Shown here one piece after another: positions 33,265 to 42,094 of a stretch of DNA of 64,000 nt. A program made the translations under genes and the position numbers. This DNA comes from Spongiactinospora sp. TRM90649 (GTDB lineage Bacteria; Actinomycetota; Actinomycetes; Streptosporangiales; Streptosporangiaceae), in the NCBI RefSeq assembly GCF_029382225.1, contig NZ_JARLTC010000028.1:1-64000 (forward strand). Reading direction: 5' to 3'. Position 1 is the first letter of the stretch. Each line of letters begins with the position of its first letter. Under the pieces are notes generated by a model. That model saw nothing but the letters and a program-made list of their open reading frames with translations. It ran no database searches and had not been told where the DNA came from.

Positions 33265-34068
33265 CTACCCCTCAGTCCACGAAATGGTTCCGACGCCTCC
33301 GAGGAAGAACCCTTCGTGTGGAAGGTGCTCGTACCTGGGCAGGCCGAGATCGGGCCGCCACTCAGCGACATCCACCAGGCCCGGGGGATGGAGTTCTGGC
33401 ACGTGCGGGGCGAGCAGAGCGGTCACCTGCTCACGTGTGCGTGGGAAGATCGGTGTCGGCGATGCTTCGTAGATCTTGCGCGCCGCCTTCGATGCCTCCG
33501 GCGACATGTCCTCGTCGCACGCGTGCGTGAGCACCACGACACTTCCTTTCCCCAGGCGCTCGGCGAACCGGCCGAGGACCCCAACCAGCAGGTCGTCCTG
33601 CTCCACGAAGTGGGCGACAGCGACAGCGATAAGCCCAGTCGGTCGATCAGGGCGCAGAAGTTCGCGTGCATCAGCGCTGTCCAGGATCGCGTCAGGCTTT
33701 CGCAGATCCCCCTCCACCATGGCGACACCGGGGCCCGCCAGCAGGGCACGGCCATGCGTGAGCACCACCGGATCGTTGTCCACATACACCACGCGCGCGG
33801 CTGGGTTCACCCTGCGGGCGACCTCGTGCACGTTGTCCTGGGTGGGCAGGCCGGAGCCGATGTCGAGGAACTGCTCGACGCCGGCCTCGGCAAGGGTGCG
33901 CACGGCACGGCCAAGGAAGTCCCGGTTCTGCCGCACGGCTCGCCGGACATTGGGGCTCGCCTTCTCCAGCTCCGCGGCGGCCACGCGATCGACGGCGTAG
34001 TTGTCCTTACCGCCGAGCAGGAAGTCGTAGACCCGAGCCGCATTCGGGTGGGACACATCGATCATCAT
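33265..34068 (-). CDS. SAM-dependent methyltransferase, DUF574 type
   Basis: 267 residues. The opening HPNAARVYDFLLGGKDNYAV and the AdoMet motif FLDIGSGLPTQDNVHEVA at about 73-90 are diagnostic of this actinobacteria-specific family; VVYVDNDPVVL follows. The methyl acceptor is unknown for the family. ATG 34068 has no clear ribosome site, so a short or absent leader is likely. Divergent from the XRE regulator across a 212-base region with an operator-like repeat. A second member is at 37,585. Confidence 0.88.
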   Translation of the reverse strand: MMIDVSHPNAARVYDFLLGGKDNYAVDRVAAAELEKASPNVRRAVRQNRDFLGRAVRTLAEAGVEQFLDIGSGLPTQDNVHEVARRVNPAARVVYVDNDPVVLTHGRALLAGPGVAMVEGDLRKPDAILDSADARELLRPDRPTGLIAVAVAHFVEQDDLLVGVLGRFAERLGKGSVVVLTHACDEDMSPEASKAARKIYEASPTPIFPRTREQVTALLAPHVPELHPPGLVDVAEWRPDLGLPRYEHLPHEGFFLGGVGTISWTEG

Positions 34069-34222
34069 TTGTCCGCTCTGGCCACAATTGCGGCCAAGAC
34101 GTGTCTGAGCGGCGCCGGCAGAGGGAGTGCGGTACCCATGTCTGAACTGGCCTCTCGCGTGGGGCAGGTGGTAGCGGGCGACCCAATGGTGAAGGGCAGT
34201 TTTCGACGATGCCAACAGGGGT

Positions 34223-34258
34223 ATTGCTTAGGGCAATGGGGCAATAGATTGTGATTGC
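34223..34258. promoter_or_regulatory. Operator-like ATTGC/GCAAT repeats before the XRE gene
   Basis: ATTGC-N5-GCAAT (34223-34237), then GCAAT-N8-ATTGC (34241-34258): four half-sites making two inverted repeats within 36 bases between divergent genes. Placement suits autoregulation by the XRE protein and control of the methyltransferase. Confidence 0.55.
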
Positions 34259-34265
34259 TCGTGGC

Positions 34266-34279
34266 TATACGCTCACGCT
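34266..34279 (+). promoter_or_regulatory. Minus-10 of a leaderless transcript
   Basis: TATACG at 34266-34271 is 8 bases before GTG 34280, and no Shine-Dalgarno sequence lies between. The expected start of transcription is therefore the start codon itself. Confidence 0.45.
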
Positions 34280-35428
34280 GTGGATGTACGCACGCTACCC
34301 GCTGCCCTCCAGGCGATCATGGAGCAGCGCAAGTGGACCCAGAGTCAGCTTGCGGACGCGCTTGGGGTATCGCAAACCTGGGTCTCGCAGGTGTCCAGGG
34401 GTATCAAGGACACGACCATGGGAAAAGCGATCGAGCTGCTTTCTCGGGTCGGCTGGGAGGTGCGGATATCCCCGCAAATGGAGGAGCCAGTGGAACGCCG
34501 AGAATTCTTGACGGCGGCCGGTGCAGTGATATTCATTCCCGGCAACAACGCGAGCGCAAATCCCTACGAAGATGCCGATTACGTGAGCACTCTGGCAGAC
34601 AGCTTGGCGCGAGGGCGATATGAGCTGGGCGGAGTGCCGCTGACCCCCGCCGCGCTAGGTCATGTCCACAGGATAAGAGATCTGGCCGACCGAGTCCGAA
34701 ACGCCAGGACTCAACGAGCGATCTCACAGCTGATGTACCAGGTCACCCTCGTTCTTTACGATGCCGGAAAACTGAGCAAAGCCGAGTATGCGGGAAGACT
34801 CGCCCTGGACATGGCCATCCTAGGGGCGGATGACGACGCTCAAGCCAGAGCGCTGGATGGATTAAGCCGCGTCTCCCAGGAGAAGGGTGAATACGCTCGC
34901 GGGGTGGCATACGCTCGCAAGGGCCTGGCGCTACATGATTTGCCGGACAGTCGAGTTGCCTCACTGAATATGAGGCTGGGACGTTCTCTGGCATCGATAC
35001 ATGGACGCGAGGTGGATGCGCCAGCTCCGCTGGACCTTGCACTGAATGTCAGCAATGGGCTTGGAGCATTCGCCCAGGCTGCCATGATCGGGGATGTGGC
35101 GATCGGCCTCGGGCAGTTGAAAAGATTCGGTGAAGCCAATCGCCTCCTCGGGGATGCGGCGGAGAGAATCGGCGAATGGTCGCCCCTATTCCGGGCGCAA
35201 TACCTGGGAAGACAGGCAATCACAACGCTGCGAGCCGGGCAGATAGACTTCGCGGCAGATCGAATCAACGGGATCGCGCGGGCACTTCCATTCATCTCGT
35301 CCGCACGGGTCAATAAGCGAGTGCGCGAGATCTTGCATGCGTCTGCCAAATGGAACCATGTGCGCGAGGTCCGCGAGGCGAGGGAGCGGCTAGAGGCGAT
35401 GCAGGTTCCGGAAACAGGATTGTCCTAG
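34280..35428 (+). CDS. XRE-family regulator with TPR-like C-terminal domain
   Basis: 382 residues from GTG 34280. Helix-turn-helix at about 6-58 (KWTQSQLADALGVSQTWVSQ), a short linker with ERREFLTAAGAV, then all-helical repeats to the end (ALDGLSRVSQEKGEYARGVA, ANRLLGDAAERI). This is the common Streptomyces-type XRE-TPR regulator, often paired with DUF574 methyltransferase or DUF397 genes. Lower GC than its neighbours suggests separate acquisition. Confidence 0.88.
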   Translation: MDVRTLPAALQAIMEQRKWTQSQLADALGVSQTWVSQVSRGIKDTTMGKAIELLSRVGWEVRISPQMEEPVERREFLTAAGAVIFIPGNNASANPYEDADYVSTLADSLARGRYELGGVPLTPAALGHVHRIRDLADRVRNARTQRAISQLMYQVTLVLYDAGKLSKAEYAGRLALDMAILGADDDAQARALDGLSRVSQEKGEYARGVAYARKGLALHDLPDSRVASLNMRLGRSLASIHGREVDAPAPLDLALNVSNGLGAFAQAAMIGDVAIGLGQLKRFGEANRLLGDAAERIGEWSPLFRAQYLGRQAITTLRAGQIDFAADRINGIARALPFISSARVNKRVREILHASAKWNHVREVREARERLEAMQVPETGLS

Positions 35429-35502
35429 ACGTACCGAGGCCGGTCAGGCCGCACGGCCGCTTGATCATTCACCCGAGCGACCCGGTGCACGCTCGGCGGG
35501 CG

Positions 35503-36099
35503 TCAACCGCTACGGCGAGACTTGCCCTTCACGTCGCCGCGCCGCTTCTGCGGTACGCCGATCCTGTGAAAGTAGATGTTGAGCAGCGTCGCGAGGGTGG
35601 TCTGACTGTTCTGGCCGGTGATCACGCAGCAGTGCCAGGCGCGGGCCCGCGTGATCGGCCGAAGCCTGACCGAGACCATCACCATGTCGGGGTTCTCGCC
35701 TGTGCCGTCCGCACGCCGGTCGAGCCGACCGGAGAAGTCGTGCGGCATGTCCTCGAAGAATCCTGGATCGTCTTCGGGCAACTCGGCCGCGATGCCGAGC
35801 GCGTCGGCGTAGTTGTGCACCGCTTCCTCTACGACCCCCTTCGGCCCGTGGCCGGATACCTCACACGCCTCGGTCAGCAGCTCGTCCATGCTGGTGTGCA
35901 CGCGAAACGACAGCGTCACGGTGTCCGTTCGCCGCTTGACGCGGAGCGGCTTCCCGGCGCGCGGCGCCTCGTCATGCGGCGCGGGGGCACTTCTCCGCTT
36001 TCGGGAGACAGGCTCGGCCGGAAACAGTTCAGTTGGTTCGGCTGGCTGCTGTCGTGGCACGAGATCTCCGAATGAGCGGCTGGTAGGGCGTTGATCCAT
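35503..36099 (-). CDS. Candidate double ribbon-helix-helix DNA-binding protein
   Basis: 198 residues. Two segments each have a short beta-strand followed by two helices, the ribbon-helix-helix pattern: DTVTLSFRVHTSMDELLTEA then HGPKGVVEEAVHNY at ~57-98, and MVMVSVRLRPITRARAWHCC then QTTLATLLNIYFHRIG at ~139-180. The N-terminal 50 residues are Pro/Arg-rich and the C-terminus is Lys/Arg-rich. It resembles plasmid partition or repressor proteins in build, but no homologue is recognised. ATG 36099 follows GGGAG. Confidence 0.6.
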   Translation of the reverse strand: MDQRPTSRSFGDLVPRQQPAEPTELFPAEPVSRKRRSAPAPHDEAPRAGKPLRVKRRTDTVTLSFRVHTSMDELLTEACEVSGHGPKGVVEEAVHNYADALGIAAELPEDDPGFFEDMPHDFSGRLDRRADGTGENPDMVMVSVRLRPITRARAWHCCVITGQNSQTTLATLLNIYFHRIGVPQKRRGDVKGKSRRSG

Positions 36100-36114
36100 A
36101 GTCAACCGCTCCCA

Positions 36115-36126
36115 CTGTTTTTGCGC
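36115..36126 (-). promoter_or_regulatory. 12-mer GCGCAAAAACAG upstream of the RHH-like gene
   Basis: Exact 12-base match, in the same orientation relative to the gene, to the sequence ahead of the repressor-like gene at 42,049. Probably part of a shared control site. Confidence 0.5.
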
Positions 36127-36142
36127 AAGCAGGCCCGCTTAC
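36125..36142. repeat. GTAAGC-N6-GCTTAC family site 5
   Basis: GCAAGC-aggccc-GCTTAC, one mismatch in the left arm. It touches the 12-mer and lies between divergent genes, the only site of the family in the cargo region. Confidence 0.6.
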
Positions 36143-36243
36143 GTCACCGATCCGCTCTGGCAGGACCGATGCGTCATCATGTGATCAGGTGACGTGAGCC
36201 CTATCGCTTGCGTTCTGCCTGCACGAAAGGACTCGCACCCCTC

Positions 36244-37080
36244 ATGCCAGATGTGCTGTGCATCGGCCCTTGCTGCGTCGATCGGCTGGATGGCGACCGG
36301 CCCCCACGCCAGGCGGAGCCCGGAGCGCTGATCTGCCGCTGGGGGCTGGCGAGGCTCCGCCGGGACCTTCAAGCGAGCCCGGCATTGATGAGCTGGCTGA
36401 TGGCGCATGTCGAGCGCTCTGGTTCGACGGGAGAACGGGTGTCGGGATCGCGCGAGGCTCCGGTGCCGGTACGGCTGGATGTGCTGTGCATGATCCACGA
36501 CGGTGCGGTTCCCCTGCACGGTGAAGACGATGACCAGGTGGGGCCGCCGTCCATTCCGAGCACGCTGAAGGCGTGGGCATGGCTGATCTGCGAGCACCGC
36601 GGGCTGACCTACCCCGTGACGGCAAGCGTCATCGAGCTGGCGGAGCTGCTGCTGCGCCACGCCGAGTGGGCGGCCGGGCGGGACTTCGTCGCGGACATGA
36701 TGCATGAGATCGGCCGGCTGCGCCGCTGCGCCTACGGGCTCGCGCCCTGGGGGGTCCACGTGCAGCGGCTCGGCCTACCGTGCTGGGGCTGCGGCTCGAT
36801 GGGAACCATGACGCGCACAGCGGGGGAGAAGTGGGTGGAATGCGCGGCCTCCGGGGGAGGCTGCGGCCGGTTGTGGAGCCTGGACGAGCATGACGCGCTG
36901 ATCGCGGCGACCGCGTCCCGGCTGCCGATCGAATGCCCCGCGTGCCGGGTGACCGGGTTGCTGCGGGTGAGCCGGGCGGCCATCGTGTGTGACACTCGGC
37001 TCGACGGGTGTGGGCGTAAGTGGACGCAGGCCGACCTGACCAACGCGATCGCTTTGACGGTGCGAAGCGCCGCCGTCTAG
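36244..37080 (+). CDS. Hypothetical protein with zinc-finger-like C-terminus
   Basis: 278 residues. N-terminal two thirds are helical with no known domain (LKAWAWLICEHRGLTYPVTA, SVIELAELLLRHAEW). The C-terminal third has paired cysteines: CWGCGSMGTM, CAASGGGCGRLW, IECPACRVTG and VCDTRLDGCGRKW, suggesting two zinc ribbons. ATG 36244 is likely, although AAAGGA lies rather far upstream. Ends with a 4-base convergent overlap with the membrane-protein gene. Confidence 0.72.
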   Translation: MPDVLCIGPCCVDRLDGDRPPRQAEPGALICRWGLARLRRDLQASPALMSWLMAHVERSGSTGERVSGSREAPVPVRLDVLCMIHDGAVPLHGEDDDQVGPPSIPSTLKAWAWLICEHRGLTYPVTASVIELAELLLRHAEWAAGRDFVADMMHEIGRLRRCAYGLAPWGVHVQRLGLPCWGCGSMGTMTRTAGEKWVECAASGGGCGRLWSLDEHDALIAATASRLPIECPACRVTGLLRVSRAAIVCDTRLDGCGRKWTQADLTNAIALTVRSAAV

Positions 37081-37367
37081 CCGGTGGACTTGCGGACCGC
37101 GTCGGCCAGCCCGCAGCGATGGGCGAGGCCGAGCTGGTAGCTGGCGCAGTCCACCTTGTGGCGCCAGATCAGGTAGATCGTGGCGCTGACCAAGGTGGCG
37201 ATGATCGCGACGGTGTTGGCGCCCGCGACCATGACGACGACGTGGGAAGCGAGGGTGCCTTCCTCCTCTAATCGGATGAGCGCGGCCGTGGTGGCGACCG
37301 CTGCGATGGTCCAGCCGACGATGGCGATGATCGCCGCTACCGCGCGGGGCGCGGACTGGCGTGCCAT
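37077..37367 (-). CDS. Small membrane protein, hypothetical
   Basis: 96 residues from ATG 37367 with GGAGG 7 bases before it. Two hydrophobic helices (AVAAIIAIVGWTIAAVATTA and VVVMVAGANTVAIIATLVSA) joined by a short acidic loop, then a Cys-containing tail. Could be holin-like in topology, but there is no lysin nearby and its length and context do not decide this. Confidence 0.7.
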   Translation of the reverse strand: MARQSAPRAVAAIIAIVGWTIAAVATTAALIRLEEEGTLASHVVVMVAGANTVAIIATLVSATIYLIWRHKVDCASYQLGLAHRCGLADAVRKSTG

Positions 37368-37484
37368 GCAGACCTCCAAACTCGCAATGATCATGAAATC
37401 AAGGGACGTTCCGCACCCCGATCGTGAAACGTTCCAGGTCCGGCACGATATGCCGTTCCGGATACGGCCGTAAAGAGCAAGTTC

Positions 37485-37500
37485 ATGCAAGTTCTTGCAT
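37485..37500. promoter_or_regulatory. Perfect palindrome ATGCAAGTTCTTGCAT
   Basis: 7-base arms around TT, in the 217-base region between the membrane-protein and methyltransferase genes, 85 bases before the latter. TGCAAATGCAG follows closely. Candidate operator. The rest of the gap shows no gene. Confidence 0.5.
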
Positions 37501-37584
37501 GCCTGCAAATGCAGCCCTCTGGAACCACCATTGGCGGAAGTTCTAAAATGGCTGCACTGTCCGATTCATAGCTAAAGGACGTCA

Positions 37585-38391
37585 ATGAATCCGGAATCCG
37601 GTCAGCGTGAAATGGCTCCGCCCGGCGTGGACCCCACTGTGCCGAGCGTGGCGAGAATGTACGACTATGGACTCGGCGGCACCACTAACTACAGGATCGA
37701 CCGCGAGATCTCCGACAAGCTCTGGGCGGCGGCACCAGACCTGCCCGCGCTGACTCACGACGGACGCCGCTTCCTGGAGCGGGTCGTGCGCTTCATGGTC
37801 GAGGCCGGAGTCGACCAGATCATCGACATCGGGTCCGGCCTGCCCACCGCGAACAACGTCCACCAGGTCGCGCAGGCGATCAACCCGGCTGTACGCGTCG
37901 TATACGTGGACAACGACCCTACGGTCCACATTCACGCGCAGGCCCTGCTGTCCGGCGACGAGCGCACGCGCTACGTCGATTCCGACGCGCGCACTCCGGC
38001 CCAGATCATCAACCACCCCCACACCCAGCGGCTGATCGACTTCACCCGGCCGGTCGGGCTGATGTACCTGTATCTGCTGCACTACATCGCGGATGCCGAT
38101 GATCCGTACGGGTCCGTCCGGCGCGTCCTGGACGAGCTGGCAAGCGGCAGCTACCTCGTCATTTCCCACGTGACCCAGGAGGGAACCGACCCGCACCTAC
38201 ACGCCACCTTCCAGAAGGTGTTCTCAGGGGTCATCTTCCGGACCAAGGCCGAAATCCTGCGCTTCTTCGACGGCTGGGACATCATCACACCTCCGGGCAT
38301 GGTCAACGTCTCCGAGTGGAGCGCCACCGGGGACGCGCCGGGGGAGCCACGAGCACTACGGGCGTGGACGGCGGTGGCGATCAAGCCGTGA
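37585..38391 (+). CDS. SAM-dependent methyltransferase, DUF574 type, second copy
   Basis: 268 residues. VPSVARMYDYGLGGTTNYRI and IIDIGSGLPTANNVHQVAQA are the family marks, with VVYVDNDPTVH, as in the 33,265 gene; the two are clearly divergent, so not a recent duplication. AAAGGA precedes the ATG. Its last codons overlap the last codons of the SARP gene on the opposite strand by 11 bases. Confidence 0.88.
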   Translation: MNPESGQREMAPPGVDPTVPSVARMYDYGLGGTTNYRIDREISDKLWAAAPDLPALTHDGRRFLERVVRFMVEAGVDQIIDIGSGLPTANNVHQVAQAINPAVRVVYVDNDPTVHIHAQALLSGDERTRYVDSDARTPAQIINHPHTQRLIDFTRPVGLMYLYLLHYIADADDPYGSVRRVLDELASGSYLVISHVTQEGTDPHLHATFQKVFSGVIFRTKAEILRFFDGWDIITPPGMVNVSEWSATGDAPGEPRALRAWTAVAIKP

Positions 38392-40939
38392 TGACGCTCA
38401 GTGCCGATGCGGCGAACTGCTCGTAGGTGCGATCTCCTCGCCTGGTGCTGATCTCCCGCCCCGTCTCAACGGCGGTCTGACAGGTTGTCGCGGCCTCGTC
38501 CGTCCGCCCCAGGGCATGCTCGATCAAGACCAGTGTGCGAAGAGAGGCGACCTCGGCGTAGTCGTCCCCGGCGGTCTGGGCCAGCGTCAGCGCCATGCGA
38601 GCGTCCTGCTCCGCCTGAGCCAGCAGGCCCGGATCGTTCTCACCGGCTGTCTGGGCCATCTCGTGGCGGCAGTGGGCGCGCAATGCCAGCGCACGCGCCC
38701 ACGACCGTCGGTCGACCAGTCGTTGCAGTACCTCGGCACAGTCGTTCAACATGGGCACGGCTCGCAGCGGTCCGCCTTCGGTGGCGGCGACCAGTGCGGC
38801 GGCTCGCAGCCGGGCTTGGGCCCCCAGGCGGTCGTCGCCGGTCTCCACGGCGATACGCGTGATCACACGCCACATGTCCTCGGCGTCGCGAGACCGGCCG
38901 CTGCGGTTCAGATGAGCGGAGATCCGCAGAGCGATCCCGAAGGCCAGGCGGAACCGGCGCTCGGCCAGTTCCATCCGGATCACGCCGAAAATCTGCGTGG
39001 CCTCGGCGGTGAGCCAGCCCTCGGGATCGGAGGCGACCAGTTCCCAGGCCACCTCGGGGATGAGGTCGATCGAGGTGTCCATCGTGGACGGCGGGGCGAA
39101 CCACGGCTCGCCCGGCGTGGCCGCCGCCGCCCGGTCGGCGAGCAACAGCCATCCGGTCAGCAGCCGATGTGTGGCCACGTCGCGCTCGTCCGGCCGGTCG
39201 GCGAGCCGCCGCTCGGCGTACTCACGGACCAGGTCGTGCATGCGGTAACGCGGATGGCCGTGGGCGTCGGCGCCGGCGGGCAGCACCAGATTGTGCGCAT
39301 TGAGGGCGGCCAGCGCGTCTTCGCCGTCCCCCTTACCGATCAGCATGTCCGCCAGCCACATGGGCCAAGAACCGGATCCGGCCAGGGACAGCACGCGCAG
39401 CGCGTGCCGGACTTGTTCCGATAGGGCGTCATAGCTGTCGGCAATGCTGGCTGAAACGGCCACATCCCCATCGGTCAGGCCCGCCAGCCGATCGTGCAAC
39501 CGGGTGGCCAGCAGCCCGATCGGCCAGTGTGGATGCGCCGTCAGCCTGCCTGCGGCGATGCGCAGCGCGAGTGGCAGGTCGGCGCAGGCGTCCAGGATCG
39601 CGTCGGCCGCGCTCGGCTCGGCGTCGATGCGGTCGGCTCCAATGAGCTCCGCCAGCAGGTGGCGGGCCTCGTCGCGGCGCAGCGGGTCAAGCGTCATCGA
39701 GCGGATACCGGGGCCGCTCAGCCGGGGGCGGCTGGTGATGAGAACGGCGCAGCCCGGTGTGCCGGGAACGAACAACCCGCCCTGGGCGGCGCTCGCCACA
39801 TCGTCGATGACCAGCAGGACCTTGCGGTCGGCCAGGACCGATCGGAGAAGGGCCGAGCGTCCGGCGGTGGACGCGGGGATGTCGGCGGCCGGCACACCGA
39901 GCAGGACGAGTTGCTCGGCGAGCGCTTCTCCGACCGCGACCGGCCGTCCCGACATCGCTCCCAAGTGCACGAAGATCTGGCCGTCCGGGAACCGCCGCCG
40001 CACCCGGTGACCGAGGTGAACGGCGAGAGCGGTCTTGCCGACGCCGGGCATGCCGGTGATGTTGATCACTGGTACGGCCGCGCCGGACGCGGGAACGTGG
40101 GTGAGGATGGCGGTGATCTCCGCCAGGCGGCCGACGAAGTCGGGCAGGTCGGCCGGGAGTTGGGCGGGGATCACTCGCCGCGTCGCGATGACGTCGGGTG
40201 TAGCGGCCGGGCGTGGCTCGTGCAGCACGTCGGCCGCGATGTCGTCATGCAGCCGACGCAGCCGCCCGCCCGGATCACTTCCCGTTTCCCGGCGTAAGAG
40301 AACGGCGAAGGCGTCATAGTGCCGAAGGGCATCAACCCGATCTCCCGCCCGATACAGGGAGTCCATCAGAGCCGCATGCAGGGCCTCCGATAGCGGATCG
40401 TCCTGGAGCGCACGTCGCACCGCGGTGAGAGCATCGCGATGCCGACCCAGCGATGTCAGCGTCTGGACCAGTTCCAGACGGGCGTCGCGATGCTGGCGCA
40501 AGAGTTCGTCCCGCACTCCGCGAAGCAGTGACGAGTCATCCGGCATGTCCGGCACCGGGGGATCACCGAGCAATTCCACCGCCCGGCCGAGAAGATGTGC
40601 CCTGACCACGGCCTCGGATGCGCCCTCGGCGGCCGTGACAAGGCGGCGAAACTCGGTCAGATCAAGCGCGTCGTCATCGCCCAACACGATCCGGTATCCA
40701 GCCGATCCGCCGGGCGGTATGCGGCCAGGCAGCAGACGGCGCAGTTCGGAGACGACCGTCTTCACGGCGCCGTCGCGACCGTGATCATCTCCCCATACGC
40801 CTTCGGCCAGTTCGGCGCCGGACAGTCCGCGATCGTGCAGAGCCAGCAGGGCGCACAGCACGCGGCGCTGAAGGGGGGACAAGGTGACCGGACCTGCGTG
40901 GTCGATGACGCCGACCTGCCCGAGAATGTGGAACTGCAT
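38381..40939 (-). CDS. Large SARP-type regulator (OmpR-like wHTH, BTAD, NB-ARC, TPR)
   Basis: 852 residues. Winged helix at ~1-85 (LSPLQRRVLCALLALHDRGL), bacterial transcriptional activation domain at ~95-240, an NB-ARC ATPase with Walker A GMPGVGKTALA near 295 and VLLVIDDV near 370, then helical TPR-like repeats to the end. This is the AfsR layout; AfsR-like proteins activate secondary metabolism or developmental genes. Finding one within an integrated element suggests it drives cargo or host genes. Possible targets in the window: the divergent 41,056 gene or the kinase/radical SAM run. Confidence 0.88.
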   Translation of the reverse strand: MQFHILGQVGVIDHAGPVTLSPLQRRVLCALLALHDRGLSGAELAEGVWGDDHGRDGAVKTVVSELRRLLPGRIPPGGSAGYRIVLGDDDALDLTEFRRLVTAAEGASEAVVRAHLLGRAVELLGDPPVPDMPDDSSLLRGVRDELLRQHRDARLELVQTLTSLGRHRDALTAVRRALQDDPLSEALHAALMDSLYRAGDRVDALRHYDAFAVLLRRETGSDPGGRLRRLHDDIAADVLHEPRPAATPDVIATRRVIPAQLPADLPDFVGRLAEITAILTHVPASGAAVPVINITGMPGVGKTALAVHLGHRVRRRFPDGQIFVHLGAMSGRPVAVGEALAEQLVLLGVPAADIPASTAGRSALLRSVLADRKVLLVIDDVASAAQGGLFVPGTPGCAVLITSRPRLSGPGIRSMTLDPLRRDEARHLLAELIGADRIDAEPSAADAILDACADLPLALRIAAGRLTAHPHWPIGLLATRLHDRLAGLTDGDVAVSASIADSYDALSEQVRHALRVLSLAGSGSWPMWLADMLIGKGDGEDALAALNAHNLVLPAGADAHGHPRYRMHDLVREYAERRLADRPDERDVATHRLLTGWLLLADRAAAATPGEPWFAPPSTMDTSIDLIPEVAWELVASDPEGWLTAEATQIFGVIRMELAERRFRLAFGIALRISAHLNRSGRSRDAEDMWRVITRIAVETGDDRLGAQARLRAAALVAATEGGPLRAVPMLNDCAEVLQRLVDRRSWARALALRAHCRHEMAQTAGENDPGLLAQAEQDARMALTLAQTAGDDYAEVASLRTLVLIEHALGRTDEAATTCQTAVETGREISTRRGDRTYEQFAASALSVITA

Positions 40940-41055
40940 GCGGATGTCCTGTCATGCGTGATCGTGGTAAACGAGCATGACCGAGCGCTGACCACATGCC
41001 AACCCCATCCTGACCTCCCGCATTTAAGCTGCCCGTGCGGCACGGGACGAGCGGG

Positions 41056-41559
41056 GTGATCAAGGTGCACGACGGCATCAGCATGCACAGCGTCGTGGGC
41101 GTCTTCCAGGAGTTGGCCGACGCCGGGCGCCGCCCGGCCGGTGAAGGACTGGAGCTGCTCGGAGAGCTTGCCCGCCAGCGAGACGAGCTTGCGGCCCGCG
41201 CGCGGGCACAGCAGTTGGCGATCGAACTGCTGATGGGCCATGTGATCGTGGCCTTGCGTGGGCAGTGCCCGGCCGTGCTCGGGTCGGTGATCGCGCAGGC
41301 GATCGGCCGCGACGGCTCGACGGTCTCGCGCCTGGCCCACAGATCCGGCGGGCCAAGCCTGCGGGCGGGGACCGGTCGGCGAGGCGGGGCGGCCGGGAGT
41401 GGCGACAGGGCATTGCTCCGTAAGGCGATCGAGGCCGAGCGCGCGACGTTGCTGGCGACGGCCGGCGCTGGGGCTGAACGTGCTGCGGTCGTCGCTGCCG
41501 AGATGGACGCCTTCTGCATGAACTATCTGCCGCGCCGACGTGTCAGTTCTTGCGCATGA
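41056..41559 (+). CDS. Hypothetical protein
   Basis: About 167 residues from GTG 41056, behind GGGACGAG. An HTH-like segment lies at ~72-97 (AVLGSVIAQAIGRDGSTVSR) with an Arg/Gly-rich loop after it, so it may bind DNA. Divergent from the SARP gene across 116 bases, and overlaps the 3' end of the repressor-like gene by 17 bases. Not recognised. Confidence 0.6.
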   Translation: MIKVHDGISMHSVVGVFQELADAGRRPAGEGLELLGELARQRDELAARARAQQLAIELLMGHVIVALRGQCPAVLGSVIAQAIGRDGSTVSRLAHRSGGPSLRAGTGRRGGAAGSGDRALLRKAIEAERATLLATAGAGAERAAVVAAEMDAFCMNYLPRRRVSSCA

Positions 41560-42049
41560 TCCGGACCTGTGTGGCGTGCATCTCGTACATGGCAACGGCT
41601 TGGGCGGTCAGCGCGGCGGCCATCGCTTCATGCTCCCGCTGTGTCACCGGAAGGGCGCGGATCTCCTCGATGGCCGCCTCAAGCCAGGTGCGCAGCCCGG
41701 CTGGCAGATTCTCCATCTCTGGAGCGGCGGCTTCGTGGCCCGATGTGAGGCGCGCACGGAACAGTGCGGCGGCCTCGTGCGCTCCGGCCGCGTCCAGATG
41801 GTCAGGGGTGATGTTGTCCAGGGCGCCCTCATCCGACAACACCAGGGCCATCGTCGCGACGCGCGGTGGTTTGCTGAGCACCACCTGGTCGCCCTTCTCA
41901 GCCGCGTCCCACGTATTGCGGGAGAACCGGCCGCCGGAGATCCTTGCCGCCCGCCGTGCCGCCTCGTTCACCGACAGGGCGTCCAGCCTGGCCTCCCGTG
42001 CGCGCACCAATAGCCTGGCCAGAGCGGCCACTGGAATGTCGTCGGCCAT
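41543..42049 (-). CDS. Repressor-like protein with XRE-type helix-turn-helix (candidate immunity repressor)
   Basis: 168 residues from ATG 42049 behind GGGAG. Residues ~20-70 read as an XRE-like fold: ALSVNEAARRAARISGGRFS, RNTWDAAEKGDQ, then PPRVATMALVLSDEGAL, the pattern seen in small actinophage repressors. The C-terminal half is helical (TWLEAAIEEIRALPVT). It is divergent from an excisionase-like gene across a 200-base region with three TTGCGCGC sites, the classic repressor/early-gene arrangement. Confidence 0.6.
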   Translation of the reverse strand: MADDIPVAALARLLVRAREARLDALSVNEAARRAARISGGRFSRNTWDAAEKGDQVVLSKPPRVATMALVLSDEGALDNITPDHLDAAGAHEAAALFRARLTSGHEAAAPEMENLPAGLRTWLEAAIEEIRALPVTQREHEAMAAALTAQAVAMYEMHATQVRIMRKN

Positions 42050-42094
42050 GCTGTCTCCCTGAGGCTGCTGATCGGCGTTCAAAGCATCGATCTT

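Noticed and set aside
37077-37367. Holin
   Set aside because: Two helices fit, but no endolysin or other lysis gene is near, and it lies in the cargo region.
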